From assembly GCA_963734845.1 (NCBI GenBank), contig CAVTIS010000018.1, forward strand, positions 248,001 through 312,000: 64,000 nt of DNA, read 5' to 3'. The translations under genes were made by a program, and so were the position numbers. This DNA is from JAKAVN01 sp963734845 (GTDB lineage: Bacteria; Desulfobacterota; Binatia; Binatales; Binataceae). Shown piece after piece: positions 52,541-61,612 of this stretch. Under the pieces are notes generated by a model. That model had not been told where the DNA came from. It ran no database searches and saw only the letters and a list, made by a program, of their open reading frames with translations. The stretch's first letter is position 1, and each line of letters opens with the position of its first letter.

Positions 52541-53611
52541 ATGGATTTTGGCCTACTGATGATGCCCGACGCAGCGGCCGCGGTGGCGCAGGCTCGTCTC
52601 GCGGAGGCGCACGGCTTCAGCCATTACTGGGTCGCCGATTCCGAACTGATGGCGGCCGACCCCTACGTCGCGCTGGCGGCGGCGGCGCTCGCGACCAAGC
52701 GCATCGTGCTCGGCACCGGCGTCGCGATCGCCGGCACGCGAATCGCGCCGGTGACCGCGTGTGCGATCGCCTCGGTCGGCGCACTCGCACCGGGCCGCGT
52801 CGTGCTCGGCTTGGGCACCGGCAACAGCGCCCGGCGTGCGATGGGAATGCCGCCGTACCGCGTGAGCCAGTTACGCGAGCACGTGCGCGTGGTCCGCGGG
52901 CTGCTCGGCGGCGGCAAGGTCGATTATCGCGAAGGCGAGCTGAATCGCGCGATCCGGCTTTTCCATCAGCAGCTCCAGCTCGTGAACACGCGCGACCGGA
53001 TTCCGATCTACATAGCGGGCAATGCGCCCAAGGCGATCGAACTGGCGGGCGCGATAGGCGACGGGTTTATCACTTCGCGAACCAATACGGTCGAAGGATG
53101 GCGCGAGACTTGGGCGCGAGCGCGCGCGGGCGCCGAAAGGGCAGGGCGCGAGCCGGGCGAGCTCTATACGATGCTACTGACGGCGGCCTGTCTCCTTCAG
53201 CCGGGCGAGACTTATGACTCGCCGCGGGTGAAAGCCGAGGCCGGGCCGTGGGCGATGGTCGCGCTGCACGCGCTCTACGAGAGCGTCAAAAGCGCCGACG
53301 ACGCGCCGGCGCCGATTCGAGCGACCTTCGCGGCCTACAAGGAATACGCCGACCGCCGCCTGGCCAACAATCCGGCCTATTACATGGAGCTGCACGACGG
53401 TCACGGGCTGTACACGCAGGCGCAAGAGGAGCGTTTCGTAACCCCGGAGCTCATCCGCCACGCGACGATGACCGCGACGCCGCAGGACCTGATCGTCCGC
53501 CTGCGAGCTCTGGAAGCCGAGGGCGTGCGCCAGGTCGCCTTTATCCCCACGCCGGCCAGCCTCGAGAGCTTTGCGCGCGACTTCGCAGAAAGAATCATCG
53601 CGCGCTTCTAG
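52541..53611 (+). CDS. luciferase-like (LLM) flavin/F420-dependent oxidoreductase
   Basis: A 356-residue TIM-barrel protein of the bacterial luciferase-like family. MDFGLLMMPDAAAAVAQARL, AEAHGFSHYWVADSELMA, GTGVAIAGTRIAPVTACAIA and VLGLGTGNSARRAMGMPPYR are the usual strands; IPIYIAGNAPKAIELAGAIG and DGFITSRT are those of the cofactor end. Members use FMN or F420; the sequence does not decide. It starts 27 bases after the HpaB-like gene and completes a four-gene operon. Its role may be a second oxidation or reduction of the pathway product. Confidence 0.9.
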   Translation: MDFGLLMMPDAAAAVAQARLAEAHGFSHYWVADSELMAADPYVALAAAALATKRIVLGTGVAIAGTRIAPVTACAIASVGALAPGRVVLGLGTGNSARRAMGMPPYRVSQLREHVRVVRGLLGGGKVDYREGELNRAIRLFHQQLQLVNTRDRIPIYIAGNAPKAIELAGAIGDGFITSRTNTVEGWRETWARARAGAERAGREPGELYTMLLTAACLLQPGETYDSPRVKAEAGPWAMVALHALYESVKSADDAPAPIRATFAAYKEYADRRLANNPAYYMELHDGHGLYTQAQEERFVTPELIRHATMTATPQDLIVRLRALEAEGVRQVAFIPTPASLESFARDFAERIIARF

Positions 53612-53650
53612 CCGACAAATGGCCGGCGCGCAGATGTGCGGGGGCGCGGG

Positions 53651-54565
53651 CTAACGTTCCAGTTCCTCGCGAATCGAGTACAACTTCTGCCGCGCTTCGG
53701 AGACGTAGGTGTCGAGGTTGCGGCGATGGTTGGCGAAGATACCGCCGGGTGAGCCGTCGAGCACGATCAGCGGCTTGAGCGTCGCCGCCTTGCCGAGCGC
53801 GTCGATCGCTTCGTCGAAAAGTTGCGCCAGCACCGGCTTGGTGGTGAGCGACTGGTGATATTCGCGCTTAACCGCCTGCATCATGTAGTACATCACGTGC
53901 GCGTAGCCCTGCGCGTGGTAGAAATAGTCGTCGACGTCCCAGCTATGGACCGCGCTACCGTCGTCTTTGCGCGTGCGATACAGATTGGCGTGCGCGTCGC
54001 CGAGCATGTCGCCCCATGACTGGATGAGTCGGATCAATTCGACGTTGCGCTGGTTGAGTTCACGCGAAATCTGGGGATTGGCGTGCAAGCCGGTGACGTA
54101 GAGGTGCAGATGGCGCACACCGTCGCGATACTTGGACTCCGCCGATGGCAGTATCCATTTCTGCGCGTCGTTGCGGAAGTCGGTATCCGCGATCACAAGG
54201 TTGGGATCGTATTCGTTCGACGACACCTTGGTCAGATGGTCCTTGAAGACGCGCATGGTCTCGCGCACCGCCATGATGATGCCGAGTTGGCGATTGGCGT
54301 TGTTGTCCGCCATCACGCGCATGCCCCACAACGGGAAATCGTTGGGCCGCCAGCCAAAAAACCCGTTCAGCTCGTTTTCCATGATCGCGGCGAGCGTGGT
54401 GGCATAGATCTCGCCGGATGCGAACGGTTTGTCGGGCGGAAAAGTCTGGCTGACGGAATAATCGAGCCGGTCGTGGCGCTCCTGGCCGAAATGAAGACCG
54501 AGATTTATCAGGACGAACGCAGCGATAACCATCGCGGCGCCGACTGCGAGTTTTTTCAACGGCAT
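53651..54565 (-). CDS. DUF2333 family membrane-anchored protein
   Basis: A 304-residue protein with one N-terminal membrane helix (KLAVGAAMVIAAFVLINLGL) and a long periplasmic part. The pattern FASGEIYATTLAAIMENELN, GFFGWRPNDFPLWGMRVMAD and FYHAQGYAHVMYYMMQAVKR is characteristic of DUF2333, a family of unknown function known from proteobacteria. It is the first gene, counted from the right, after the DacA-type gene on the same strand, with about 35 bases between them, so it may share its transcript and act in the envelope. Confidence 0.85.
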   Translation of the reverse strand: MPLKKLAVGAAMVIAAFVLINLGLHFGQERHDRLDYSVSQTFPPDKPFASGEIYATTLAAIMENELNGFFGWRPNDFPLWGMRVMADNNANRQLGIIMAVRETMRVFKDHLTKVSSNEYDPNLVIADTDFRNDAQKWILPSAESKYRDGVRHLHLYVTGLHANPQISRELNQRNVELIRLIQSWGDMLGDAHANLYRTRKDDGSAVHSWDVDDYFYHAQGYAHVMYYMMQAVKREYHQSLTTKPVLAQLFDEAIDALGKAATLKPLIVLDGSPGGIFANHRRNLDTYVSEARQKLYSIREELER

Positions 54566-54601
54566 AAGATCGATTCTCCGTAACCGCGCCGCACGCCAAG
54601 C

Positions 54602-55849
54602 TCAGAGCGCACCGCGCAGCCGCTGCATAAGCGACGGCTGCGAACCGATCGCCTCGGGAGCGACCAGCGGAGCACTCGCAACCACTTTGCCGCCGGAGAT
54701 CGCCTGTCCCACACCGACCAGCTGTCCGGCGCGAATCGGCGCGGCGAGCGAAGTCGGAAGCTGAAATTCCACCTTGGCCGCGGCTTCCTCCCCGCGCTTT
54801 TGCAGAACGCTAAGATTGTGTCCCCAAACCGGCTTGAAATTCGCGCTTGAGCCACCACTGACTGCAAGCGTCTGCGTTATCCGCACGCCCTGTTTGCCAA
54901 CCACGCGCATCTGGTAATTCGCAAAGCCCTGAGCGAGAAGCTCGGCGGCCGAGTCGAAGTTTTCACCCTTGCGCGGCGAACCGAGCACCACGGTAATCAG
55001 ACGCATTCCGTTCCGATGCGCCGTCGCCACCACATTGAAACCGGCCTCGTAGTAGAATCCGGTTTTGAGCCCGTCACATCCGGGGAACGTGCGCACGAGA
55101 TGGTTAGTGTTGCGAAGCGTGAAGGAGCCTCCGCGAAACGGCGCCGTATCGATCGACGCCCATTGCACGACCTGCGGGTACCCGGTGAGCGCGCGCGCCA
55201 GAACGGCCTCGTCCCACGCGCTCGAAATGTCCGGCTGCTGCCCGGCCCCGGGTGGCAGGCCATGTACGGAGTAGTAATGCGTATCCTTCATGCCGAGCCG
55301 GGCGGCCTCGCGGTTCATCATCTGGACGAACGCTTCGGTTGAGCCGCCGACATACTCGGCGACGGCGGTCGAGGCATCGTTGGCCGAGTGCACCATGATT
55401 GCTTTCATCATGTCGTCGAGCGAAAACGTCTCGCCCTCCTTCAGATACACCTGCGAGCCGCCCATATCGGCCGCGTTGCGCGAGGTCGCGATTTTGTCGC
55501 TGAGTTTCAGACTGCCGTCGGCGAGCTTTTCAGCGACGATCATCGCGATCATCATTTTGGCCAGCGACGCCGTGGGCCATGGTTTGTGTTCGTTGTTCTC
55601 GAAGATCACGATCCCGCTTACGGGCTCCATCAAGAGCGCTGCGGCGTACGGCTCTGCGAGTTTATTCGGCTCTGCGGATTTTGCCGCGGCGGTGGCGGGA
55701 CGCGCCCGACGTTGACGTGCGAAGGTGACGCCCGGCCCGACCATCGCAAGCGTCGTCAGCATCGCGGCGAGCGCGCAGAAAACGCGCGCGCGACGGCGAT
55801 GTCTTGCGGCTTGAGGCGAAACGATTCCAAAAGCGAGCGACGAACGCAT
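54602..55849 (-). CDS. D-alanyl-D-alanine carboxypeptidase (S11, DacA-type)
   Basis: A 415-residue penicillin-binding protein that trims the terminal D-Ala of peptidoglycan stem peptides. A signal-like segment (ARVFCALAAMLTTLAMVGPG) precedes the domain. All three active-site motifs are present: S-x-x-K in TASLAKMMIA, S-x-N in HSANDAST and K-T-G in GLKTGFYYEA. The C-terminal part (TQTLAVSGGSSANFKPVWGH, FQLPTSLAAPIRAGQLVGVG) is the beta domain of PBP5-like enzymes. No C-terminal membrane anchor is obvious. I start at 55849; a start at 55927 adds 26 residues that look non-conserved. Confidence 0.94.
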   Translation of the reverse strand: MRSSLAFGIVSPQAARHRRRARVFCALAAMLTTLAMVGPGVTFARQRRARPATAAAKSAEPNKLAEPYAAALLMEPVSGIVIFENNEHKPWPTASLAKMMIAMIVAEKLADGSLKLSDKIATSRNAADMGGSQVYLKEGETFSLDDMMKAIMVHSANDASTAVAEYVGGSTEAFVQMMNREAARLGMKDTHYYSVHGLPPGAGQQPDISSAWDEAVLARALTGYPQVVQWASIDTAPFRGGSFTLRNTNHLVRTFPGCDGLKTGFYYEAGFNVVATAHRNGMRLITVVLGSPRKGENFDSAAELLAQGFANYQMRVVGKQGVRITQTLAVSGGSSANFKPVWGHNLSVLQKRGEEAAAKVEFQLPTSLAAPIRAGQLVGVGQAISGGKVVASAPLVAPEAIGSQPSLMQRLRGAL

Positions 55850-55945
55850 AACCCCAACCTCCCATAACGCTCCAGCAGCGCCCTCCGGCTGGACCGTCCA
55901 AGAAAACCGACCAGCCGCCGTCGTCATGCGGCACGTGACTCAGGA

Positions 55946-56998
55946 CTAGAAGCGATCAGCCGTCCAATATAGCGCGTTTGGCGCCTGGAGCATCGCGAAC
56001 AGCGCCGCGTCAGCCTGGTCGCGCTCGACGCCGAGGCGTTCGGCCAGTTTGCGCGGCGCGATCACACGCCACATAAAAAAATTGTCCGGATGATGCATCA
56101 GGAAGACTCCGGCCGCGCGGAGCCTCTCCTCGAGAGCCGGGTCGTGAGCGCTGTGAGTCACCAGCAACGCCGGACCGGCAGGATCGCCGGGATTGCACAG
56201 CGCCGACGTATCGCCGCCGCCACCCTCCAGCGGCAGTGAAGGCGCAACACCCGAAGCCGCCTCGCCGATATGCCGCACCAATGCAAGCATCGCGTCCGCC
56301 GTCTCCGTCGCGTAACCGTATTCCATCACCATCGGGAAGCCGTGAAACATCATCGCGCGCGCATAAGCCACGAGCGCGCCCGAGGCATAGCGCGCGTCGC
56401 GACACACGACGAAGTATTCGCCGGGGTTTCCCGCGTAACGGAGATTGCCGCGCCATCCGGCCGCGTCGCGGACCACGGCCGCGTCGAAGCGGCCACTATA
56501 GCCGCGATGAAGAGCGGCGACGTCCTGGAGGTCGCGCGCCTCCTCGAAGCGTGTGAGCCGAAAACCCGCGCTCGTACGCATTGTCTGTGTATCGGCGAGC
56601 GCGCTGAACTGGCGCGTGACCGGACGCCATCCGAAACGCGCGTAGAAGTCCAGCCGCTCGGCGAACAGCAGCGAAATTTCGAAGCCCTCGCGCTCCATCG
56701 TGGTGACCGCCAGTCGCATCAGCGCGGAGCCGAGCCCGCGGCTGCGATGACTCTCCAGAGTGTAGACCGAACCGATACCTCCCATCGGAACGCGCGCGCC
56801 ACGCAAGTTCACGATACGCGCGAAGATTTGCGCGGTCGCGACGATGCGGCCGTCCTCGCACGCGACCAGGCATAGGTCATCTCGGAAGCCGGGGTCGTGA
56901 TGGTTGTAGCGGGCAAAAAAATCGCGGTCGCCGTACCACAGCGCGAGCAGGTCGAGCACCTGGTCTCGTTCGCTGCCGCGCGCCGGCCGCAATTCCAT
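55946..56998 (-). CDS. GNAT-family N-acetyltransferase
   Basis: A 350-residue protein with a GNAT domain in the N-terminal half: IVATAQIFARIVNLRGARVP, MGGIGSVYTLESHRSRGLGS (the R-x-x-G-x-G/A acetyl-CoA loop) and LLFAERLDFYARFGWRPVTR. The C-terminal half has a second, degenerate GNAT-like region (ADAMLALVRHIGEAASG, HPDNFFMWRVIA), as in two-domain acetyltransferases. The acceptor is unknown. The neighbour upstream on the same strand is GspC, starting 2 bases from this gene's start side, so the three genes gshA, gspC and this one may form one unit. Confidence 0.85.
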   Translation of the reverse strand: MELRPARGSERDQVLDLLALWYGDRDFFARYNHHDPGFRDDLCLVACEDGRIVATAQIFARIVNLRGARVPMGGIGSVYTLESHRSRGLGSALMRLAVTTMEREGFEISLLFAERLDFYARFGWRPVTRQFSALADTQTMRTSAGFRLTRFEEARDLQDVAALHRGYSGRFDAAVVRDAAGWRGNLRYAGNPGEYFVVCRDARYASGALVAYARAMMFHGFPMVMEYGYATETADAMLALVRHIGEAASGVAPSLPLEGGGGDTSALCNPGDPAGPALLVTHSAHDPALEERLRAAGVFLMHHPDNFFMWRVIAPRKLAERLGVERDQADAALFAMLQAPNALYWTADRF

Positions 56999-57000
56999 GG

Positions 57001-57900
57001 TCAGCGAATGCTGTACTGGAGCTGGATCGGTTGGCCGCCGCGCAGCACAGTCAGATTGATGGAATTCTGGGTACGCAAGCTGCTCAGCAACTGGAACGCC
57101 TTGGAGGGGTCGCCAACGCGCTGTCCGCCGACGTCGGTGAGAATGTCGCCGTCGCGCAACCCGATCTGCTGAAAGACCGAATCGGGCTGGATTTCGGAGA
57201 GCTTGAAGCCGTTGGACTGGCCGTCCGGACCGAGGTTGGGAATGGCGCGGACCTGGGTGAAGAGCGAGGCCATGTTGTTTAGGCTGTTGTCCACGGTCGA
57301 GCGGGCGAGCACGTAGCGGTTGGAATCGACCTGTCGTATTCCGTTCTCGCTCACGCTCCGGCGCATGAGATTGCGGGGAAACACTCTGCCAGGCAGTCCG
57401 AACGGACGCGGCATCTCGGCCGGCCTGCCATTTTGGTCGGCTGGCATTTCGAGTTTTATGCGGTGTCCCTGGTGGAGGATTATCGCGTGGTCTTTGAAAA
57501 CGCCGACCAGCTCGCCCGCGTCCGGAATGTCATCGCCCATCCGATAGAGCGACTGCTCGTGGTTGTTGTCATCCTCGACGATTATGAACGGTTGCGAAAG
57601 CGTGAGCGTCGAGGTTCCAAGCAGCTTGATATGCAGGTTGGTTGCCACTTCGGCGGGAGCTTCGATCACCGGCGACAGGTTGAAGATGTCGCGCCTGGAG
57701 ATCGCCTCATAAAAGGCACGCGGCCGGGCTACCGGGGCCACAGGCGCGGCGCCGAGCAGCGGCGGCATGTGTGCCGTTGCGCCGCCAGCCACACGGCCGA
57801 GGATGACATCGTTGACCGAGAGCGCGAGGAAGTAGGCCAGGATCGCGATCAGCAGCAGGTTGAGCGCCATCACATAGCGCTCGGAAAAACGCAGCGTCAT
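57001..57900 (-). CDS. gspC: type II secretion system protein C (GspC)
   Basis: A 299-residue inner-membrane protein. An N-terminal membrane helix (MALNLLLIAILAYFLALSVN) is followed by the HR domain (FNLSPVIEAPAEVATNLHIK, LLGTSTLTLSQPFIIVED, EQSLYRMGDDIPDAGELVGV, DHAIILHQGHRIKLEM) and a C-terminal PDZ-type domain (GFKLSEIQPDSVFQQIGLRD, GDILTDVGGQRVGDPSKAFQ). GspC links the inner-membrane platform to the GspD secretin. No other gsp gene is in the window. Its ATG overlaps the stop of gshA (TGATG). Confidence 0.92.
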   Translation of the reverse strand: MTLRFSERYVMALNLLLIAILAYFLALSVNDVILGRVAGGATAHMPPLLGAAPVAPVARPRAFYEAISRRDIFNLSPVIEAPAEVATNLHIKLLGTSTLTLSQPFIIVEDDNNHEQSLYRMGDDIPDAGELVGVFKDHAIILHQGHRIKLEMPADQNGRPAEMPRPFGLPGRVFPRNLMRRSVSENGIRQVDSNRYVLARSTVDNSLNNMASLFTQVRAIPNLGPDGQSNGFKLSEIQPDSVFQQIGLRDGDILTDVGGQRVGDPSKAFQLLSSLRTQNSINLTVLRGGQPIQLQYSIR

Positions 57901-59273
57901 CAGCTAAGTCCCTCGGCCCCGTATGCGGTGCCTTCGACCAGGCGCTGCACGTCATAATTCCATCGCCCCTTCCAGCGCTCGATGGTGAGGCTCGCCTGGG
58001 TCCATCCGTTGCGCACCTGGTCGAGCAGGCGCAGCAGGTAGATGCTCTCGTTGTCGCCGTGCTGGTTGAGCGCGCGCTGGCGCTCCAGACCGACGGTCGC
58101 AATCATCAGCGCTTCGAGCGCGATTTCGCGCATCGCAATACGTCCGGCGCGAGCCTCCAGACCCAGCTTGTGCGCGGCGTCGGTGAGCTCGAGGCGTTCC
58201 TCGAAGCTCCAGCGTTTTACCAGGTCCCAGGCGCCCGTCATGCAGTCGGAATCGTAGAGCAGGCCTTTGAACAGCGCGGGCAGCGCCAGCATCAAGGCCG
58301 GCGGCTGGCTATCCGCGGTGCGCACCTCTACGTATTTTTTAAGCCGCACTTCGGTGAAGATCGTGGTGAGATGAGTCCCCCAGTCCTCGATAGTCGCGCG
58401 TTCGCCGTGCCATCCGCGATCCATGAACTGCCGAAAGCTGAGGCCCGGCGGCCTGGTCAGGTCCTGCGGCTCGTGATTGCGGTAGATGAAATACATCGGG
58501 ACGTCGAGCGCATAGTCGACGTAGTCCTCGAACCCCGCGTCATCGCGGAAAACGAACTCCAGCGTCCCGCTGCGGTCGGAGTCGGTATCATTCCAGATAT
58601 GGCCGCGATAGCTCTGGTAGCCGTTGAGACGGCCGTCGCATAGCGGCGAATTAGCGAACATCGCGTATACCAGCGGTACCAGGCCCATGCTCAGGCGCAT
58701 TTTGCGCATCGCGTCCGCCTCGTCGCCGTAGTCGAGGTTGGCTTGCACGCCGGCGGTCTGCTTCATCATCCGCTGGCCGAGCCGCCCCTTACGCGCCATG
58801 TATGGATACATGATCCGGTAACGCTTTTTGGGTATCAGCTCGATCTCGTCTATCGTACTGATGGGCTGCATCCCAAGTCCCAGCACCACCGCGCCGTATT
58901 CATGGCCGACCTCGATAAGCTGTTCGATATGGCGGCTGAACTCGGCGTGCGCGCAGTGAATGGTCTCGCACTGTTCGCCCGAAAGCTCGATCTGGCTGCC
59001 CGGCTCGATGGTGATCGCGGCGCGCTCGCCCTTGAGTCCGATAACGCGCCCGTTCTCCGCGTCCGGCTCGTAGCCATAGCGCTCGGCCATCCGGCGCAGA
59101 ATCTGTTCGACCCCGCGCGGGCCTGAATAGGGCAGGGCACGCCCGTCGTGAGCCGAGACCGTGATCTTCTCGTACTCGGTTCCGACCCGCCATTGCTCGC
59201 GCGGCTTTGCTCCGCTCTCGAAATAGCGGATTAAATGCTCGCGGGTTTCAACCAGATCAGCGCTCGTTGACAT
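57900..59273 (-). CDS. gshA: glutamate-cysteine ligase, plant/proteobacterial type
   Basis: A 457-residue enzyme that makes gamma-glutamylcysteine, the first step of glutathione synthesis, with ATP. The pattern REQWRVGTEYEKITVSAHDG, AAITIEPGSQIELSGEQCET, RMMKQTAGVQANLDYGDEAD and GHIWNDTDSDRSGTLEFVFR, with WGTHLTTIFTEVRLKKYVEV, is that of the GCS2 class found in plants and many proteobacteria. The Glu-rich ATP-binding residues and the RxKxYxExR-like motif are present. The stop overlaps the start of gspC. A glutaredoxin gene (61921) fits a glutathione-based redox system. Confidence 0.95.
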   Translation of the reverse strand: MSTSADLVETREHLIRYFESGAKPREQWRVGTEYEKITVSAHDGRALPYSGPRGVEQILRRMAERYGYEPDAENGRVIGLKGERAAITIEPGSQIELSGEQCETIHCAHAEFSRHIEQLIEVGHEYGAVVLGLGMQPISTIDEIELIPKKRYRIMYPYMARKGRLGQRMMKQTAGVQANLDYGDEADAMRKMRLSMGLVPLVYAMFANSPLCDGRLNGYQSYRGHIWNDTDSDRSGTLEFVFRDDAGFEDYVDYALDVPMYFIYRNHEPQDLTRPPGLSFRQFMDRGWHGERATIEDWGTHLTTIFTEVRLKKYVEVRTADSQPPALMLALPALFKGLLYDSDCMTGAWDLVKRWSFEERLELTDAAHKLGLEARAGRIAMREIALEALMIATVGLERQRALNQHGDNESIYLLRLLDQVRNGWTQASLTIERWKGRWNYDVQRLVEGTAYGAEGLS

Positions 59274-59442
59274 AAGCAGGGCTCCGTTGGGGGCGCTTCA
59301 ACGCGAGCTTATCATGGCTTCGGCGAAAATTGGACGCAAGCCGGGGATCGGCCCTTGTCGGCGGGCATAGCCCTTGCCTAACTTAAGGCGCGATTCGGCG
59401 CGCGGTTAGAGGGCGCATGGCCGACGTACAAGAGCTACATCT

Positions 59443-60921
59443 ATGGCTGAGGCAGTGCTCGCGATCGACCAAGGAACGACGGGGACCACGGCGATGGTGC
59501 TCGACGGGCGCGGACGCATCCTCGGCCGCGCCTACGGCGAGATACGCCAGTTCTATCCGCGTCCCGGATGGGTCGAGCACGACCCCGAGCAGATTTATCG
59601 ATCGGTGGTGCGCCTGGGCCACCAGGCGATCGCGGCCGCGCGCATACGGCCGGCCGGCCTCGGCGCGATTGGAATCACCAATCAACGCGAGACGTTTGTG
59701 GTGTGGGAGCGGCAAAGAGGCCGCCCGGTGCATCGCGCGATCGTATGGCAATGCCGGCGGAGCGCCGCGATTTGCGCCGCGCTTGCCCCGCGCGAGGACG
59801 AGGTCCGCCGGCGCACCGGGCTGCTGATCGATCCTTACTTCGCGGGCACCAAGCTCAAGTGGCTGCTCGACAGCGACCGCGGGCTTCGCCGGCGCGCCGC
59901 GCGCGGCGAACTGTGCTTCGGCACGATCGACTCATGGTTGATATTCCGGCTCTCGCGCGGCGCGGCGTTCGTGACCGACTTCACCAATGCGTCGCGTACG
60001 ATGATGCTCAATCTCAAGGAGCGCAGGTGGGACGCCGCGATGCTGCGGATGCTCGGCGTGCCGGCCGCAATGTTGCCTGAGCCTGTCAGCTCGCGCGGTC
60101 CGCTTGCCGAAGCCGCCGCCGGCACGTTCGGGCCGCGTGCGATACCGATCGGCGCCGTTATCGGCGACCAGCAATCCGCGCTCTACGGCCAACGCGCGGT
60201 CAGCCCGGGCGCGGCTAAGGCGACCTACGGCACCGGCGCGTTCCTGCTGATGCACACGGGCGAGCGCGCGGTCGCCTCGCGCAATCGGCTTTTGACCACC
60301 GCCGCGCTGGGGCCGGCGGGCGAGCCCGCCTACGCGCTGGAGGGCTCGGTCTTCATCGCGGGCGCTGCAATCCAGTGGCTCCGCGACGAGATGCACATGA
60401 TTGCCACCGCGGCCGAGAGCGAAAAGCTCGCGCGCGCAAGTCGCGATCGCTCGCAGCCCTATCTGGTGCCGGCTTTCGTCGGCCTCGGCGCACCGTACTG
60501 GGACGCCAGCGCGCGCGGCGCGATCGTCGGCATCACCCGCGGCACCAATCGGTCCGACGTGGTGCGCGCGGCGCTCGACTCGATCGCCTACCAGGTGCGC
60601 GACGCCCTGGCTGCGATGGAAAAGGACAGCGGACATCGGGTGCCCGAACTCCGGGTCGACGGCGGAGCCACCGCCAACGGCTACCTGATGCAGTTTCAGG
60701 CCGATGTGCTGGGACGGCCGGTGCGGCGGCCCAAAATGGTAGAGACTACGGCGCTGGGAGCGGCGATGCTGGCGGGATTGGCGGTGGGCCTTTGGCGATC
60801 GCCGAGCGAACTGGCGGCGCTGGGCGGCAGCGGGCGAGTGTTCCGCCCGTCGATGCGCAGTGCCGAGCGCGAGCAGCTGGTCAACGGATGGCATGCGGCA
60901 GTGGCACGCGTGCGCAGCTAG
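59443..60921 (+). CDS. glpK: glycerol kinase
   Basis: A 492-residue FGGY-family kinase that phosphorylates glycerol to glycerol 3-phosphate. AVLAIDQGTTGTTAMVLDGR, PGWVEHDPEQIYRSV, GITNQRETFVVWERQRGRPV, HRAIVWQCRRSA and RRTGLLIDPYFAGTKLKWLL are the glycerol kinase signature blocks; IGDQQSALYGQ and GTGAFLLMHTG follow, then APYWDASARGAIVGITRGT. The length fits the family. It is followed by a GNAT gene at 20 bases. Confidence 0.95.
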   Translation: MAEAVLAIDQGTTGTTAMVLDGRGRILGRAYGEIRQFYPRPGWVEHDPEQIYRSVVRLGHQAIAAARIRPAGLGAIGITNQRETFVVWERQRGRPVHRAIVWQCRRSAAICAALAPREDEVRRRTGLLIDPYFAGTKLKWLLDSDRGLRRRAARGELCFGTIDSWLIFRLSRGAAFVTDFTNASRTMMLNLKERRWDAAMLRMLGVPAAMLPEPVSSRGPLAEAAAGTFGPRAIPIGAVIGDQQSALYGQRAVSPGAAKATYGTGAFLLMHTGERAVASRNRLLTTAALGPAGEPAYALEGSVFIAGAAIQWLRDEMHMIATAAESEKLARASRDRSQPYLVPAFVGLGAPYWDASARGAIVGITRGTNRSDVVRAALDSIAYQVRDALAAMEKDSGHRVPELRVDGGATANGYLMQFQADVLGRPVRRPKMVETTALGAAMLAGLAVGLWRSPSELAALGGSGRVFRPSMRSAEREQLVNGWHAAVARVRS

Positions 60922-60940
60922 GCCTTTACCGAAAAAATCG

Positions 60941-61612
60941 ATGGCACAGAAATCGACAGATAAAAGTCCGCCAGAACAAAAATCCTGGCCGCGTGTCGCG
61001 GTGGTTTTTCCCGAGCATTACGCCGACGCCGCCGGAGTTCTGGGCCGCGCCTTCATCGACGATCCGCTGACCAGCGCGCTCGTACCCGAGCCGCGCGAGC
61101 CGGTCGAACGCGCACGCCGGTTGGCCGGCCTGTTCACGGTCGTACTCAGGCTTCAGCGTGGCGACGGACAGCCGGTGTTCGGCGTATTCGAGGACGGCCG
61201 CCTGATCGCCGCGGCGGTGGTCGAGGGAACGATGCACGCGTCGGCGGGCGGTGCCGTCGCGAGCGGACTGCTCAGCCTGCCAACGATGGTGCGTGCGGTG
61301 GGATGGGGCGGAGTGCGGCGGGCGATCAAGCTGGTCGACGCGCTCACGCGCAACCATCCGCCGCGGCCCCATCTCTATCTCAACATTCTCGGCGTGGAAC
61401 CATCATTCCAGGGGCGGCATTGCGGACTCGCCATTCTCAATCATCTGCGCGAGTTGGTAGAAACACGATCCGACCTCGACGGCGTCTACCTGGAAACCGC
61501 GACCGAAGCCAACGTCGCCTACTACACGCGCCATGGCTACGAGGCGATCGGCGAGTTCTATCCGTTGGGAGTCAGGATGTGGCGGATGTTCCAGTCGCGG
61601 CGCGATCGCTAA
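60941..61612 (+). CDS. GNAT-family N-acetyltransferase
   Basis: A 223-residue GNAT protein. YLNILGVEPSFQGRHCGLAI is the core strand with the acetyl-CoA loop, and GVYLETATEANVAYYTRHGY followed by EAIGEFYPLGVRMWRMFQ is the usual end. The N-terminal part (VVFPEHYADAAGVLGRAFID) is typical of the fungal and bacterial drug/polyamine-type acetyltransferases. Substrate unknown. The ATG at 60941 (MAQKSTDKS) lies 19 bases after glpK; it converges on a minus-strand small gene, overlapping by 4 bases. Confidence 0.85.
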   Translation: MAQKSTDKSPPEQKSWPRVAVVFPEHYADAAGVLGRAFIDDPLTSALVPEPREPVERARRLAGLFTVVLRLQRGDGQPVFGVFEDGRLIAAAVVEGTMHASAGGAVASGLLSLPTMVRAVGWGGVRRAIKLVDALTRNHPPRPHLYLNILGVEPSFQGRHCGLAILNHLRELVETRSDLDGVYLETATEANVAYYTRHGYEAIGEFYPLGVRMWRMFQSRRDR

